A stretch of DNA of 60,537 bases, from the NCBI GenBank assembly GCA_001310415.1, contig BAXE01000028.1, positions 1-60,537 on the forward strand, in the 5' to 3' direction. Below are positions 14,595 through 25,745 of this stretch, one piece after another. Made by a program: the position numbers and the translations under genes. Within the stretch, counting starts at the first letter, position 1; each line of letters begins with the position of its first letter. A model generated the notes under the pieces. The model was not told the origin of the DNA and made no database searches. It saw only the letters and a program-made list of their open reading frames with translations. Origin of the DNA: Enterovibrio sp. JCM 19048 (GTDB lineage: Bacteria > Pseudomonadota > Gammaproteobacteria > Enterobacterales > Vibrionaceae).

Positions 14595-16010
14595 ATGATA
14601 AAAACAAACACTAGACAGTCTGTGCTAAGCCTGTCTATTGCAGCGGCTCTGTGCACTTTTTCTGCTCAAGCGGAACTGGATCAGACCGATGCGCAAAACC
14701 AAAGTGTTGCTGCCATAGATCTGAGTGAGCAAGCGAAACAAGCGTTCTACGACGAATCAAAACTCAACCTGCATACCTTCCTCTATATTCGTGACCGCGA
14801 AGAGCGTAAGCCTGGCGAGGATTTCAAACCACAAATTGAAAACCAGACCATGCAGCTCGCTTTTGACTACCAATCTGGCTATTTCAAAGACTTTATCGGC
14901 TTTGACCTGTGGGGCAGTACCCTGCTGAAAGTCGGTGATACTGTGGGTCAATCAGAGATCCTGCTGTATGACTACGACTGTAACGATGACGGCGTTGGCG
15001 GTGATTTCTGTGAAAAAACCAACACCTCGTTGAACATCGCAGCATTGAAAATGAAGCTGGGTGACAAAGACCTTGGTCTGGCTGCCCGTGCCGGTTATAC
15101 CCGCATCAACATGGGTACCATCCGCTCGTCCTGGGGTTTGAACCCACACACCTACCGTGGTGCTGAAGCGAAAGTTTCCATGGGTAAATTCCATGTAGGC
15201 TATGCGTGGGCTGATCAGTTCAAAAACGATTGGTCGGATGATTTTAAAGACATGACTAACCGCTGGCACCAAGGCGATGCGAGCATGTCAAAAGCGGAGC
15301 GTATTGACTTCATCCACTCCATTGGCGCGATTTATGAGCTGGACAAAGGTCTGATCGATGTGGGCTATGGTCAAGGTAAAGACTACCGCGACAACTGGCA
15401 GGCATTGGTTAAATACAGCTGGGATCTGTCTGAAGAAACCAAACTGAACACCGCCCTTTTCTACCAAGGCGGTAAGTACGTAGAAGGTAAAGTTTCTGGT
15501 ATTGATGATGCAACCGTTGAAAGCTACATCGCGTTGGGTGCAGATATCAAAAACGGTGGTTTCACATTCCGCGCGGCCTACAGCCAGACTGATGCACCAG
15601 ATACCTCTGCATACAACTTCCGTCTGACGCCATGGGCAAACTCTGACAACCGCAACTTCATGCAGACTACGTCACAGATTGAAGACTACAACGCCGATGG
15701 TACCAAGGCGGTCAAACTGGGCGTTGACTATAACTTTGCTTCCTGGGGCATTCCTGAGCTGAGTGTTGGCCTGAGCGGTAACTATGGCTGGGATGTTGTC
15801 ACCAATACAGCAATCACCGGTGATGCACGTACCTATGACGGCACCATGTACTCAATCGATTACAACGTTCGCTACCGCTTCCTGGATGGCAACCTGAAAG
15901 GTCTGAACGTGAACTTCTTCCCAGCGTACTTCCGCTCAGAAGACACCAACTACAAGTATGACCGTAACGACATGAAACTGATGCTGTCTTACTCATTTGC
16001 TGCAAAATAA
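14595..16010 (+). CDS. OprD-like outer-membrane porin for acidic oligosaccharides (predicted)
   Basis: 471 residues from the ATG at 14595 (MIKTNTRQSVLSLSIAAALC), with a signal peptide cleaved after about SAQA. The rest is rich in alternating aromatic/polar strands and ends in a C-terminal Phe-Ala-Ala-Lys strand (MLSYSFAAK), as expected for a beta-barrel of the OprD superfamily. KdgR-like boxes before it and the adjacent kdgR and lyase genes point to passage of unsaturated uronic-acid oligosaccharides. The family call rests on overall look and context and not on a single diagnostic motif. Intact. Confidence 0.7.
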   Translation: MIKTNTRQSVLSLSIAAALCTFSAQAELDQTDAQNQSVAAIDLSEQAKQAFYDESKLNLHTFLYIRDREERKPGEDFKPQIENQTMQLAFDYQSGYFKDFIGFDLWGSTLLKVGDTVGQSEILLYDYDCNDDGVGGDFCEKTNTSLNIAALKMKLGDKDLGLAARAGYTRINMGTIRSSWGLNPHTYRGAEAKVSMGKFHVGYAWADQFKNDWSDDFKDMTNRWHQGDASMSKAERIDFIHSIGAIYELDKGLIDVGYGQGKDYRDNWQALVKYSWDLSEETKLNTALFYQGGKYVEGKVSGIDDATVESYIALGADIKNGGFTFRAAYSQTDAPDTSAYNFRLTPWANSDNRNFMQTTSQIEDYNADGTKAVKLGVDYNFASWGIPELSVGLSGNYGWDVVTNTAITGDARTYDGTMYSIDYNVRYRFLDGNLKGLNVNFFPAYFRSEDTNYKYDRNDMKLMLSYSFAAK

Positions 16011-16038
16011 TTAAGTCTTTTCCATTTGCTTAAACTTC

Positions 16039-16069
16039 AATCCCTGTCATGTTGGCAGGGATTTTTTGT
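16039..16069 (+). terminator. Terminator of the porin gene
   Basis: AATCCCTG / CAGGGATT stem with a 9-base loop followed by TTTTT, 28 bp after the porin stop. Confidence 0.85.
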
Positions 16070-16113
16070 AGTGAGTAATCGCGGATATAAATAGTCCCCT
16101 GTTCTAGAGGTAC

Positions 16114-16138
16114 AAAAAAGCGGCTTATTCGCCGCTTT
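16114..16138 (-). terminator. Terminator of kdgR
   Basis: AAAGCGGC / GCCGCTTT stem with a 6-base loop; on the minus strand it ends in a run of T. It lies 20 bp after the kdgR stop, convergent with the porin terminator. Confidence 0.85.
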
Positions 16139-16158
16139 CTGAATTTTAATCGCTTGGT

Positions 16159-16946
16159 TTAACGCTGCTTGGCACGATATTCAGGACAACCCAAACGCTG
16201 GGAAATGGTTTCTGCCGCGTTATGCAAATACTGAATAAACTCTTCTTTCTTTCCTTCAGTAAAACGCATGGTTGGCAGGGAAATACTCAGGCCAGCAACA
16301 ATGGTACCAAAGCGGTCATAAACTGGCACGGCAATGCAGCGCAAGCCAACTTCCTGCTCTTCATTATCTTCGCCGTAACCCTGTTCCCTTACCTTAGGCA
16401 GTTCGGCCAGCAGCTCATCGACGTTTTTGTGCGTTTTTGGTGTAGACAGTTTGAAATCAACGTCTTTCAGACGTTCGCGAACATCTTCCTCTGACATCTC
16501 ACACAGCAGCACTTTACCAATAGCCGTACTGTATAGCGGGTTACGCTTACCAATGCGCGATTGCATGCTCAGCTTATATTTAGAATCAATTTTGTGGATG
16601 TAGATAATGCTGTCTTCATCAATGCCCCTAAGTGCAAAGCTTCCATGGTTTCATCAGAAATCTTCACCATCTCGGCATTGGCATAATCAATGATATCAAC
16701 ATGCTGCAACGCACGCGCACCGACTTCAAACAGCTTCAATGTGAGCGTGTAGCGTTCACTCTCACCTTCCTGGGAAACATAACCCAGCGTTTTCATCGTT
16801 TGAAGGAAACGATAAACCGTGCTTTTTGACATCATCAGGCGTTGCGCCAGGTCACTTATGCCAATTTCCTTCTCAGTGCTCAGTGTTTCAAAAATCGCCA
16901 TGGTTTTTTGAACAGAAGAGACTGCATCAGGTTGCTTGTTGCTCAT
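16159..16946 (-). CDS. kdgR: IclR-family repressor KdgR, frame broken
   Basis: Repressor that in enterobacteria responds to 2-keto-3-deoxygluconate and controls uronate/pectin catabolism. The N-terminal winged helix contains LMMSKSTVYRFLQTMKTLGY, almost identical to E. coli KdgR, and the C-terminal effector domain contains RNPLYSTAIGKVLL and EQGYGEDNEEQE, also KdgR-specific. The frame changes near 16628 (TTGATGAAG for TTGGATGAAG), after HLGAL; the second part runs to 16159. Restored length is about 262 residues, normal for the family. A near-palindrome at 17050-17070 (AATAAAATGTTATTTTAAT core) may be an autoregulatory site. Confidence 0.92.
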
Positions 16947-17147
16947 AGATTCATCCTTTCCTCAAAAGAATTGTTTTCCATCAACCTTGGACAGAAATAA
17001 TGCTAACAATTGTAAGTTGCGCTTCACGAAAATCAATCTCAATTCAGAATTAATAAAATGTTATTTTAATTTTTAGAGACAGGTTGACTGACAACGTTCC
17101 AGTTTGCACCATCGTTTGGAAGTCCCAATCACAAATTGCATACTGTC

Positions 17148-17180
17148 AAAAAAAGCGCCGACGGTGTTTCGCGGCGCTTT
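17148..17180 (-). terminator. Terminator of the PL8 lyase / ABC operon
   Basis: AAAGCGCCG / CGGCGCTTT stem; on the minus strand it is followed by seven T. It sits 27 bp after the lyase stop. The remaining gap to 16947 holds only the kdgR promoter region. Confidence 0.88.
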
Positions 17181-17207
17181 CTTGATTATCACTTATATGT
17201 CAAATGG

Positions 17208-19671
17208 TTACTGAACACGGTAGCTAAACTTGTAAGTTCGACCATTCAGCCCTTTGGTATCAATTTGCCAACTGCCATCCTGCCAGCGAACGCGATCCTC
17301 ACTGTCACTGACAAGCGCGTCCCCTGCAAATTGCTTCAGGTTCAGGGAAACTGGCAATTCAGTGCGTGTCGGTTGTGAAACCCACACAGTCATGACATCC
17401 CCCTCACGTTGCGCCATCACAGACATTTCCCCGTGAGCGTCCAACTGAAGCTGGTTACCGCCTCTTCCGTGAAAACGTTGGCAGCCAAAATACCCAGCGT
17501 TTTCTCTTCAACAATATGAAGGGTTTCTGTTTGCGCCAGTACCGCTATGTCAGGGTTATCAGCATAAGCTTCCGTTTGCTGCGCTGAGAAAGTTGGCAGC
17601 AAGGTGTAGGCATAGTTGTCCACTTTCCCTACCCCGGTTTGATGCGGAATTTTACTCAGCAGGGTGTAACCGGTGACAAATGTATCGTCCATATTGTTGT
17701 TATTCACCGGATACCAGGTCGCCCAGTTTCCGTTCCGGCTATCCCACGTCAACTCGATGGATTTCTTGGCTGGCAGGTAAACGCCCATCTGCGAGCCTTC
17801 CACATTGCCCTCTACATGGTAGGTTTTCAACGCAATGCGTTTTTCCATGTCCACGGTTGGCGACCAAACTTCACCATCGACGGTGATCACGTTAGAGCCA
17901 TTCGTGTTCAACTTGCGGTTTTCAACCACTGTCGACACGCCCCAGGTTTTTTCAGACTGCACATCAGAACCTACCATCACGATTTCATCGTCAAACATGA
18001 AGTAGGATTTCTTGGCTGTCGTCTTGAAGAATTTATCTGCCGAAACGCCTTGGCTGGAGTTGATAAAGTCCGCACCGTAAACACCAAACTCACCGTTTGA
18101 TACACCGCCGACCCAGGTCATGTCCGCTTTCTTGTTACCGTAGGTATTGCGGCCTTTACAGTTACCGATGTTTTCACCGGTGGTTGTGGTACCCGCCAAG
18201 TGGCGAGGGTCAATCAACGGCCACCAGTCGGTGTATTGTTCATGGTCGGCATCATAAAGATACGTCATGCCATCTGCGCTATACCAAGCTTGGGTATTCT
18301 CGGTGTTGTTCGCACCACACTCATAGTTACCAACGCGGTTTGAGTGCAGCGCCAGGGTAAATGCATAGCCCTCTTTACGGTGAACCACACGATCCTGATT
18401 GTAGAAGGTAAAGTTACCTTCCATTTCCCCTGCCGGCACAATGCTGGCATCGTCCAGAATACGCTGAGCCACATCCAGGACTTTAAAATCACTCGCTTTT
18501 TCAAAGAAGACATTTTGATCGGTCTGGAGTTGTTCTTTGATCAATGCACCCAGCTTTTTCTTAAATTCCCCTTCCCGGGAGTCGTAGTAACGCAACAGCA
18601 CGCTTAGTGCGCCGCGCCCTTCCCCTTTATTCTGTGACCAGCCACGGGCAATCGCACGGCCATTCACAGCATCCATCATCTGCGCCTTGAACAAGAACGG
18701 AGCCACTGCACCCATCAGGTACTCATCACCAGTGCGTAGCGCTCATCTTCCAGTTTGATACCCGTGTCATCAATCATGACCATGATGCGGGAGATGTTCG
18801 ACAACAGGATCATGCCATAGGTACCGATGTACGGGATGTCCTGATGCTGGATAAAACTGCCGTCCTCATAGAATCCGTCTTTCGCGGTTACCGGACTCAG
18901 CAAATCTGGAATACTGTTCAGCGCCAGTTGGATTTCTTCGTCATTCTTGTCGAAGATCCCGCGCTGCAACACGATAAGGGCAGCATCGACACGGTTCGCA
19001 CCCGTCGTAGGGATCTGAGTATGCGGCGATGAATCACCGTATTGGTACCTAGGATCTTCCTGGTGGTAGCGGGTAGCGTTAATTGCTTTGGTCAGGGTTT
19101 CCTGCGGAACATGTTCAAAAATCAGGGAGAGTGTGTCATGCAGGAACTTCGGCGTTCCTATTTCCCATTCGTGCCAGTTGTCATTCGGGTGTTGGTCTAG
19201 ATTTTCGTTGTAGAAACCGTCCAGCAGGAAGTCGATACCAAATAGAATGTTTTTGAGGTTCTCGTCGGTCTGGAATTCGCCACCCAGTTTATAGGCGACA
19301 GCCATATCAAACAGACGCATGAAAGATGCTTTGGTGTTTTTCTCGTGAACGTGCTTCTGATCATTTGTCACTTTATAAAGTGGCAGGTTTGCCCACAGGT
19401 AGTCCGGGTTGTCGTTCACAAAACCTTCTGATGATGCGCGGGCTTTTTCTACTTTGGCATCCATCATCAGATCGTAAACCGGATCGCTGGTATCCAGCGG
19501 CGCCCACAAGGTCGACCAGTTTTTCACTGCAAGCTCATAATCCACAACTTCTGGTACTGGGATATCTGGGCCAGTACCGGTGTCCGGATTACGTAAGTTT
19601 TCTTGATCGGAGTGGCAGCCTGTCAGCGCTGCCGTAATCGCTAACGCGAGTACAGAGGTTTTGAAGTTCAT
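17208..19671 (-). CDS. Polysaccharide lyase family 8 lipoprotein (chondroitin/hyaluronan lyase type), frame broken
   Basis: Beta-eliminative lyase that cuts uronic-acid polysaccharides to delta-4,5 unsaturated disaccharides. A lipoprotein signal (lipobox LTGC, Cys19) anchors it outside the cytoplasm. PL8 catalytic residues are all visible with the spacing of pneumococcal hyaluronate lyase: Asn226 in TGANRVD, His276 in DGSFIQH, Tyr285 in YIGTYG (50 and 9 residues apart). The alpha/alpha-toroid is followed by the large beta-sandwich domains. Frame breaks near 18715 and 17445, both net one-base deletions; restored about 821 residues. Sulfatase and GH88 downstream support chondroitin sulfate or hyaluronan as substrate, but xanthan lyase also belongs to PL8. 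Last gene of the importer operon. Confidence 0.85.
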
Positions 19672-19722
19672 AGTGGCTTTTATCTCTTTATTATTGGATT
19701 TGTAGGTACAGCGATCCCGCCA

Positions 19723-19740
19723 GGAGCCCGTTGGGGCTCC
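19723..19740 (-). other. Hairpin between the ABC ATPase and PL8 genes
   Basis: GGAGCCC / GGGCTCC 7-bp stem with a 4-base loop in the 93-bp gap. There is no U-run, so it is likely an intra-operon processing or stability element and does not look like a terminator. Confidence 0.45.
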
Positions 19741-19764
19741 CGGAGAGGTGTTAATTGAATAGAG

Positions 19765-21467
19765 TTATGCCGTTAGACGTTCAGGTTCAGGGGGCAGCGG
19801 TGGCAATTCTGCTTTTGGTACCGCGTCGATAAGTCGCTTGGTGTAAGGCTGCTGAGGATGGTTGATCACATCGTCGACGCTTGCCTTGTTCTACCACACG
19901 CCCTTTTCGAGCACGACCATACGGTCACAGAAATACTTCACGGTTGCGATGTCGTGGGTGATCAGAATAAATGAGGTGCCATAGCGGTTCTGGTATTCGA
20001 TCAACAAATCCAGGGCACGGGAGCGCAAGGAAACGTCCAATGCCGCCGTTGCTTCATCCGCAATAACCAGTTTTGGCCGGGTGATCAGCGCGCGGGCAAT
20101 AACAATGCGCTGACGCTGACCACCAGAGAATGCATGCGGATAGCGCGCAGCCCAGTCGCGGTGAACGCCCACCCAATCCATCACTTCATGAAGCTCTTTC
20201 TTACGCTCTTCTTCCGTCATTTCCGGCTTAAGCTGACGCAGAGGCTCAAGAATGATATCTGCCACCGTCATACGCGGGTTAAGAGAAGACATCGGATCCT
20301 GGAAGATCAGGCGCAGGTCGATAAACAGGTGGTCTTTGGCTTTGCGCTCCAGATCGACCAGATCGATATCCAGGTTGCGACTTGGATCATGGTATTGAAT
20401 CGAGCCTGATGTGGCATGACCCAGACCGAGAATGGCACGTCCCAGAGTGGACTTACCGGAGCCGGACTCACCCACAATACCGAGTGATTCGCCCTGGTGT
20501 ACCACCACAGAAACATTGTCCAGCGCCACCAGCTCTTTGCCTTTTTGAAAAAGCCGCCGCCGTTTTCGAACACTTTGCACACATTGCGCGCATCAATGAT
20601 TGGCGTTTTCACGTCTGCGTTAGCCAATTCAAACGGTTTTTTCAGCTCAGAGCGCATCTCAAGACGGCGCGTCGCATCCATCAGGCGAATAGTGTAAGGG
20701 TGCTCAGGTCTTTCAAAAATCTGGCGCACATCACCGCGTTCCACCACCTCACCGTCTTTCATCACCACCACGCGATCTGAGATTTGGGCAACCACGCCCA
20801 AGTCATGGGTGATGAACAAGATCGACATATTGATTTCGCGCTGAAGCTTGGCGAACAGCTCCAGAATCTCTGCTTGCGTGGTCACATCCAGCGCCGTTGT
20901 CGGTTCATCCGCAATCAAGATATCCGGGCGGCTGGCAATGGCCATCGCGATACAAACGCGCTGGCGTTGGCCACCGGATAGCGCATACGGGTATTTGTTG
21001 ATCAGCACTTCCGGATCTGGCAGCAGAACCTGGCTTAAAAGTTTAATGGTCTGCTGATGCGCGTCTTGCTCAGAAAGTCCCTGATTGCACAGGAACAGCG
21101 TTTCTTTGATCTGGTCACCCACGGTATGCACCGGGCTCAAGGCACTCATTGGCTCCTGGGAAACCAGAGAAATACGCTCTGCGCGGATACGGCGCATTTC
21201 AATGCTGTCACTCTTGAGCGTGGTGATATCTACTTTGGTGCCATCCAGGTGCAGCATAATTTCACCGGAGTCGATATGGCCGGTCTTACCTAGAATTTGC
21301 AAAATGGCTTTTGATGTCACTGACTTACCCGAACCGGACTCACCGATTACCGCCAGTGTTTCACCGCGGACGATATCAAAGCTGACATCTTTCACCGCGT
21401 GCTTTGAACCCAACGTGCTGTCGAAGCTAACATTCAGGCCTTTGATTTCTAATACTTTGTCCGTCAT
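19765..21467 (-). CDS. Fused double ATP-binding subunit of a family-5 ABC importer, frame broken
   Basis: Two complete nucleotide-binding domains in tandem, as in YejF/Dpp-type fusions. Domain 1 (about residues 1-260) has Walker A GESGSGKS, signature LSGGQRQR and Walker B ILIADEP. Domain 2 (about 290-560) has Walker A GESGSGKS, signature FSGGQRQR and VIADEATAALD. Start MTDKVLEIKG at 21467 follows GAGG. Frame breaks: near 20553, between the domains, where an A is missing from a lysine codon run; and two near 19893 and 19880 close to the C-terminus, the second unusual because it needs one base removed or two added. The corrected tail ends at 19765. It energises the DppB/DppC permeases immediately upstream. 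Confidence 0.85.
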
Positions 21468-21471
21468 TTTG

Positions 21472-22614
21472 TTATGCCTCATGATACGGGTCAGTTGCGT
21501 CACGCAGGCCATCGCCCAGTGAGTTCATGGCAAGGATCACCACCACGACCAGTCCAGCGGGATACAGCAGCCATGGTGCTTCAGCGACAGAACGGATGTT
21601 TTGCGCTTCCTGAAGCAGTACGCCCCAGCTCACCACCGGTGCCTGCAGACCCAGACCGAGGAAGCTCAGTGCGGTTTCGCCCAGAATCATTGCAGGGATA
21701 GCCAGGGTCACTGCCGCAATGATGTGCCCCATGAAGTTCGGCACCATGTAGCGGCGGATGATAGACGCCTGCGAGTTACCATCCAGCCAAGCCGCATTGA
21801 TAAACTCTTCGTTGCGCAGTGACATAAAGCGGGAACGCACTTCACGCGCCATATCCGGCCAGGTCACACAACCCAGGATCAGGGTGACAAGGAAATACTT
21901 GGTGATGCTGTCCCACTCACGTGGCAGTGAAGCCGTCAGCGCCATCCAAAGTGGCAGTGTGGGGATCGCTTTGATCACTTCCATGGTGCGGTTAGAAACA
22001 GTGTCAAACCAGCCCCCTTTCAGACCGGCAATCGAACCGACAGTAATACCGATAACCAGGCTGAAGAACACGCCCATCAAGCCCACTGACAGGGAGATAC
22101 GCGCACCGTGGATCACACGGGAGAGCATGTCACGCCCCATGCGGTCTGAACCCAGCCAGAAGAACGGCAGTTTTTTATCATGCGGTACGATGAACTTGGT
22201 GGTCATCGGGATAAAGCCCATCAGATGGTATTCATCGGTCTGACCAAAGAACTCGAAGTACGCCTTCTTGTTCTCATCCAGTTCATAGGATTTTTGCAGC
22301 GTCATTGGGTCAGTTTTCACCTTGTACACGGTCAGGTGCGGTGCCCACTCGTAACCCTTGTCGGTTTTTTCGAAGAAATGCACTTCCTGCGGTGGCGCAA
22401 AGGTATAGCGACGCCAGCTGTCACCGGATTCAAACGGCGCAAAGAACTCCGCAAAAGGCATGGCAACCACATAAGCCACCACCAGGAACCATAAGCTGAA
22501 CCATGCCAGTCGGTTGCTGCGGAATTTGTGCAGCATCAGCTGTGAAGCTGTTGCATTTTCTTTATCCAGCTTCTTAGGCTTAAAAATATTGAGTTTTTCG
22601 ACTAAAGCACTCAT
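21472..22614 (-). CDS. ABC importer permease, DppC/OppC type
   Basis: Intact 380-residue inner-membrane permease. There is one N-terminal helix near residue 40, a long periplasmic loop (about 65-165), then the five-helix BPD_transp_1 core with the motif DMAREVRSRFMSLRNEEFINAA replacing the canonical EAA loop and LGETALSFLGLGLQ after it. The large loop, longer than in dipeptide permeases, is typical of family-5 oligosaccharide importers. It is 4 bp from the DppB partner stop and 5 bp from the ATPase start. Confidence 0.88.
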   Translation of the reverse strand: MSALVEKLNIFKPKKLDKENATASQLMLHKFRSNRLAWFSLWFLVVAYVVAMPFAEFFAPFESGDSWRRYTFAPPQEVHFFEKTDKGYEWAPHLTVYKVKTDPMTLQKSYELDENKKAYFEFFGQTDEYHLMGFIPMTTKFIVPHDKKLPFFWLGSDRMGRDMLSRVIHGARISLSVGLMGVFFSLVIGITVGSIAGLKGGWFDTVSNRTMEVIKAIPTLPLWMALTASLPREWDSITKYFLVTLILGCVTWPDMAREVRSRFMSLRNEEFINAAWLDGNSQASIIRRYMVPNFMGHIIAAVTLAIPAMILGETALSFLGLGLQAPVVSWGVLLQEAQNIRSVAEAPWLLYPAGLVVVVILAMNSLGDGLRDATDPYHEA

Positions 22615-22618
22615 GTCA

Positions 22619-23685
22619 CTATCCCTTCAGAGCACCCGCACGAATGCGTGGGTCAATCAAACGTAGAAGAATGTCGGAAATCAGCGTACCGATGATGGTG
22701 AGGCCACCCATGATAAGGAGGATGTCACCGGCCAGAACCATGTCCTGCTTTTCCAATGCCTGCAGCATCAGTGGACCCAGGGTAGGCATATTCATGACCT
22801 GGCTGACGATGATGTCGGCGCCAGAAGCACCGGCAGTTGCCAGCCAATGGTTGCCGCGATTGGAATAAGACCCAGACGTACAGGGTATTTCAGGGTAAGT
22901 TTGCGCTCACTCAAACCCTTTGCACGGGCAGTGGTCACGTAAGGCTTGTTGATTTCTTCCAGCAGGTTAGCGCGCACTTTACGGATGATGGTTGCCATAC
23001 CTGCGGTGCCCAGCACCAGGATAAACACCCAGCTGCGCTGCACTGAGTCCCAGAACTTGGCCCAGGACATTGGTTGACCCAGATACTCATCGGAGTTAAT
23101 GCCGGTGATCACAGTGTCGAAATATTCGTAGCCAATCAAAATCGCGATGATGGCGATAACAAAGTTAGGGGTCGCCATTCCCAGAAAACCGATAATCGTT
23201 GCCACATAGTCACCCGCAGAGTAAGGGCGTAATGCAGAATAAATACCGATTGGAATAGCTGTGGCAAACATAAACAGCAGAACGCCGGACATCAGCATAA
23301 TCGTGACTGGCAGGCGCGATTGAATGGTGTCCCACACAGGCTCTTGCGTAGACAGGGACATGCCCAAATCACCGGTTAGCAAACCAGAAAACCAATCCCA
23401 GTAACGCACCATGATAGGTTTATCCAGGCCATAGGTTTCGCGGAGGATTTCAATCATACGAGGGTCAACGGTTTGCCCCAAAGATTGCAGCTCGGCAATC
23501 TTTGCTGTTGCAAAATCGCCCTCTGGTAAGTCGATGACCAGGAAAATGATGATCGACATACAGAAGAAGGTAAACATCATCAGGCCAAGACGGGACAACC
23601 CATTCGCCACCATTGGATGTTTTTCAAAAAATGGCGCAATCACTGAGCTTACCTGCTCTCTTGCCCCCATCACGATATTACTCAT
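22619..23685 (-). CDS. ABC importer permease, DppB/OppB type, frame broken
   Basis: Inner-membrane permease with an N-terminal helix (about 35-52) followed by the core domain; the loop TTARAKGLSERKL is the EAA-like contact with the ATPase. The frame breaks near 22825 after QLPVLLA; the other frame continues through GADIIVSQVMNMPTLGPLML to a TAG at 22619, restoring about 355 residues. It is co-transcribed with DppC (TAGTGACATG junction). Confidence 0.85.
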
Positions 23686-23718
23686 ATCTTTTCCCCAGTT
23701 CCCAGAACCGCCGAAATG

Positions 23719-23744
23719 AAGGGTGGTGACAATTCACCACCCTT
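23719..23744 (-). other. Hairpin after the substrate-binding-protein gene
   Basis: AAGGGTGGTGA / TCACCACCCTT is a perfect 11-bp stem with a 4-base loop between the SBP stop and the DppB start. No U-run follows on the transcript strand. Such hairpins are known after binding-protein genes (malE, oppA) and stabilise the upstream mRNA, giving excess binding protein; that role here is inferred. Confidence 0.6.
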
Positions 23745-23754
23745 TTCGTTTTTG

Positions 23755-25678
23755 TTATTTATTGTCAAACCACAGTTGGCCCAAACGCATTGGTGCCGGT
23801 GTCATCAGGTGATAAGACTCAGGCATGCCTTCTGGGACGTTACGCAGTTTTTCATTCACGATAACGGTGTTTGGCAGGTTGTTTACCGTGCCGATGGCGA
23901 AGAAATTCTCTTCCGCAATGTCGACAATTTCCTGCATCAGTGCGTTTTGTTTTGCTTTGTCAGCAGTGATTCGCAGCTCTTTGTAAAGCGCGATTTGCTT
24001 TTTCACATCAGCAGGTGGCTCTACCGCCGTGTCAGAGTCTGGGTTTGCAGACCAGTTAAACCAGCCCAGGCCAAACGTGGACTCAGGAGAGAACGGCATG
24101 TACCAGCGGGCTTCATCAATCACGCCTACACCACCATCGCCGTACCAAGGGATCATGTCGTAGTCATTGGCAAAGCGCATAGAGTTCTGCAGTGAGCGGT
24201 CAACAATGCGGATATCCAACATCACGCCGATTTCTTCCCAGTGCTTTTTCACCATTTCCAGCGTGTCGCGGGTTTCCGGTTTCACCAAGGTGGTGCTCAA
24301 CGCTTCGATACGGATACGTTCGCCATTTTCCATCAGGCGGTAACCGTCCTTATCGCGCTTGGTCAAGCCCAGTGCATCCAGCATTTTGTTGGCTTTCGCC
24401 AGATCAAAGTCAGTGTACTGTTTGGCAAATTCTTCACTGTAGAACGGAGAAGCTTCTGATGGTGCTGCTTGGTACGGTTCGACGGCACCGGCAAAAATGG
24501 TTTCACTGATGTCCCAGCGGTCAATGGCATGCGACAGGGCAATACGGAAGTCCTTGTTAGAGAAGAGTTCACGTTTTACCGGGTCTTTTGAGTTTTGGTT
24601 CAAACCCAGTACCGCAACGTTCATGCGGGTTTCTGGACGCAGCATCACTTTGTAGCCCGATTTTTCCGCATTGCCGAAAATGATTGGGCGGTTCGCTGCG
24701 TTATCGATATGACGTGACTGGAAGTCGGTTTTACCCGCAACCGCGCGCAGCAGCATCTCTTCTTTGTTTTCAGAGAAAGTCCACTTCACGGAGTCAATGT
24801 AAGGGAGCTGATTACCGGCGGTATCCACCTGCCAGAAGTAAGGGTTGCGAACGTATTCCGCAAACGGGGAGTTAGCAGTTGGTGGGGTTTGAACGACCAT
24901 GGTGCCATGGTTGGGCGGTCGACATTGGCGTAGAACGGTGTGAAGTAATGTGCAGGACATTTCACTTCATAGTATTCGCGCAGGATGAGAAACCTTCTGC
25001 TGTCGCTTCTTTTTCTACTTCCGCATTAAATTGTGGCTGGTACTGAGAACAGTATGCCTTGCTGAATGCCGCGATGTTTGAACCATCAACACCCGCCAGC
25101 TGACGGATAAACAGGCCATTTGGCTCTTTCAGGGTAATTTTTACCGTGTTGTCGTTCAGTGCTTCCGCTTTTGCCGCTTCATGATCTTTGAAGAACAGAG
25201 GACGGTTGCCAGCATGGTTTGGATCGCCCAGAACGTCATTCACGTAGTAAACGATGTCATGCGCGCTGAACGCTGAACCGTCAGACCATTTCATTCCTTC
25301 GCGCAGGAAAATGGTGTATTCAGTCGCTTCTTTGTTGGCTTTGTAGCCAGTCGCTAAGCTCGGAACAACATCGGTATAAGTGTGGTTGAACGAAAACAGG
25401 TTGTTGTTACCCAGAATACGCATACGGTGACCGTTGTCGCCCCACAGACCCACCAGGTTCAGCGTGCCGCCGTATTGGCCGACAGATTCAAATGGGGTAA
25501 CAATCAGTGGATCTTGCGGCAAACGTTCGTGCACAGGCGGCAGTTTGCCGTCTGCTACCAGCGCATCCAGCGTTGGAGCCTGCTCAAAGCCAGCTCCTGC
25601 AAATGCTGAAGCCGACATCAGCGCGGCTATCGACGCGGCAAGCAAGTTACGCTTGCTATTAAAGTGTTTACCAGTCAT
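23755..25678 (-). CDS. Family-5 periplasmic substrate-binding protein (oligosaccharide, predicted), frame broken
   Basis: Periplasmic receptor of the importer. The signal peptide ends at ASAFA; the SBP_bac_5 signatures TEYTIFLREGMKWSDG and NPYFWQVDTAGNQLPYID are present. The ATG at 25678 (MTGKHFNSKRN) follows CGGAGAA and is preferred to an upstream in-frame start. Two one-base deletions near 24990 and 24903 shift the frame and back-translate to LREYYEVKCPAHYFTPF between the intact parts; restored length is about 641 residues, long for dipeptide receptors and in the range of oligosaccharide receptors such as Vibrio chitooligosaccharide-binding proteins. Neighbouring PL8, GH88 and sulfatase suggest unsaturated (sulfated) disaccharides as ligand. 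Confidence 0.82.
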
Positions 25679-25745
25679 AGGGTTCTCCGAAGAGTTAATG
25701 TTGTAATTCACGTTATTGGTGGTGCCTTGTCTTGCCGGCACCGTC

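Noticed and set aside
17208..19671. Xanthan lyase as the PL8 identity
   Set aside because: Not excluded by motif, but sulfatase, anSME, GH88 and uronate-pathway neighbours fit glycosaminoglycans far better.
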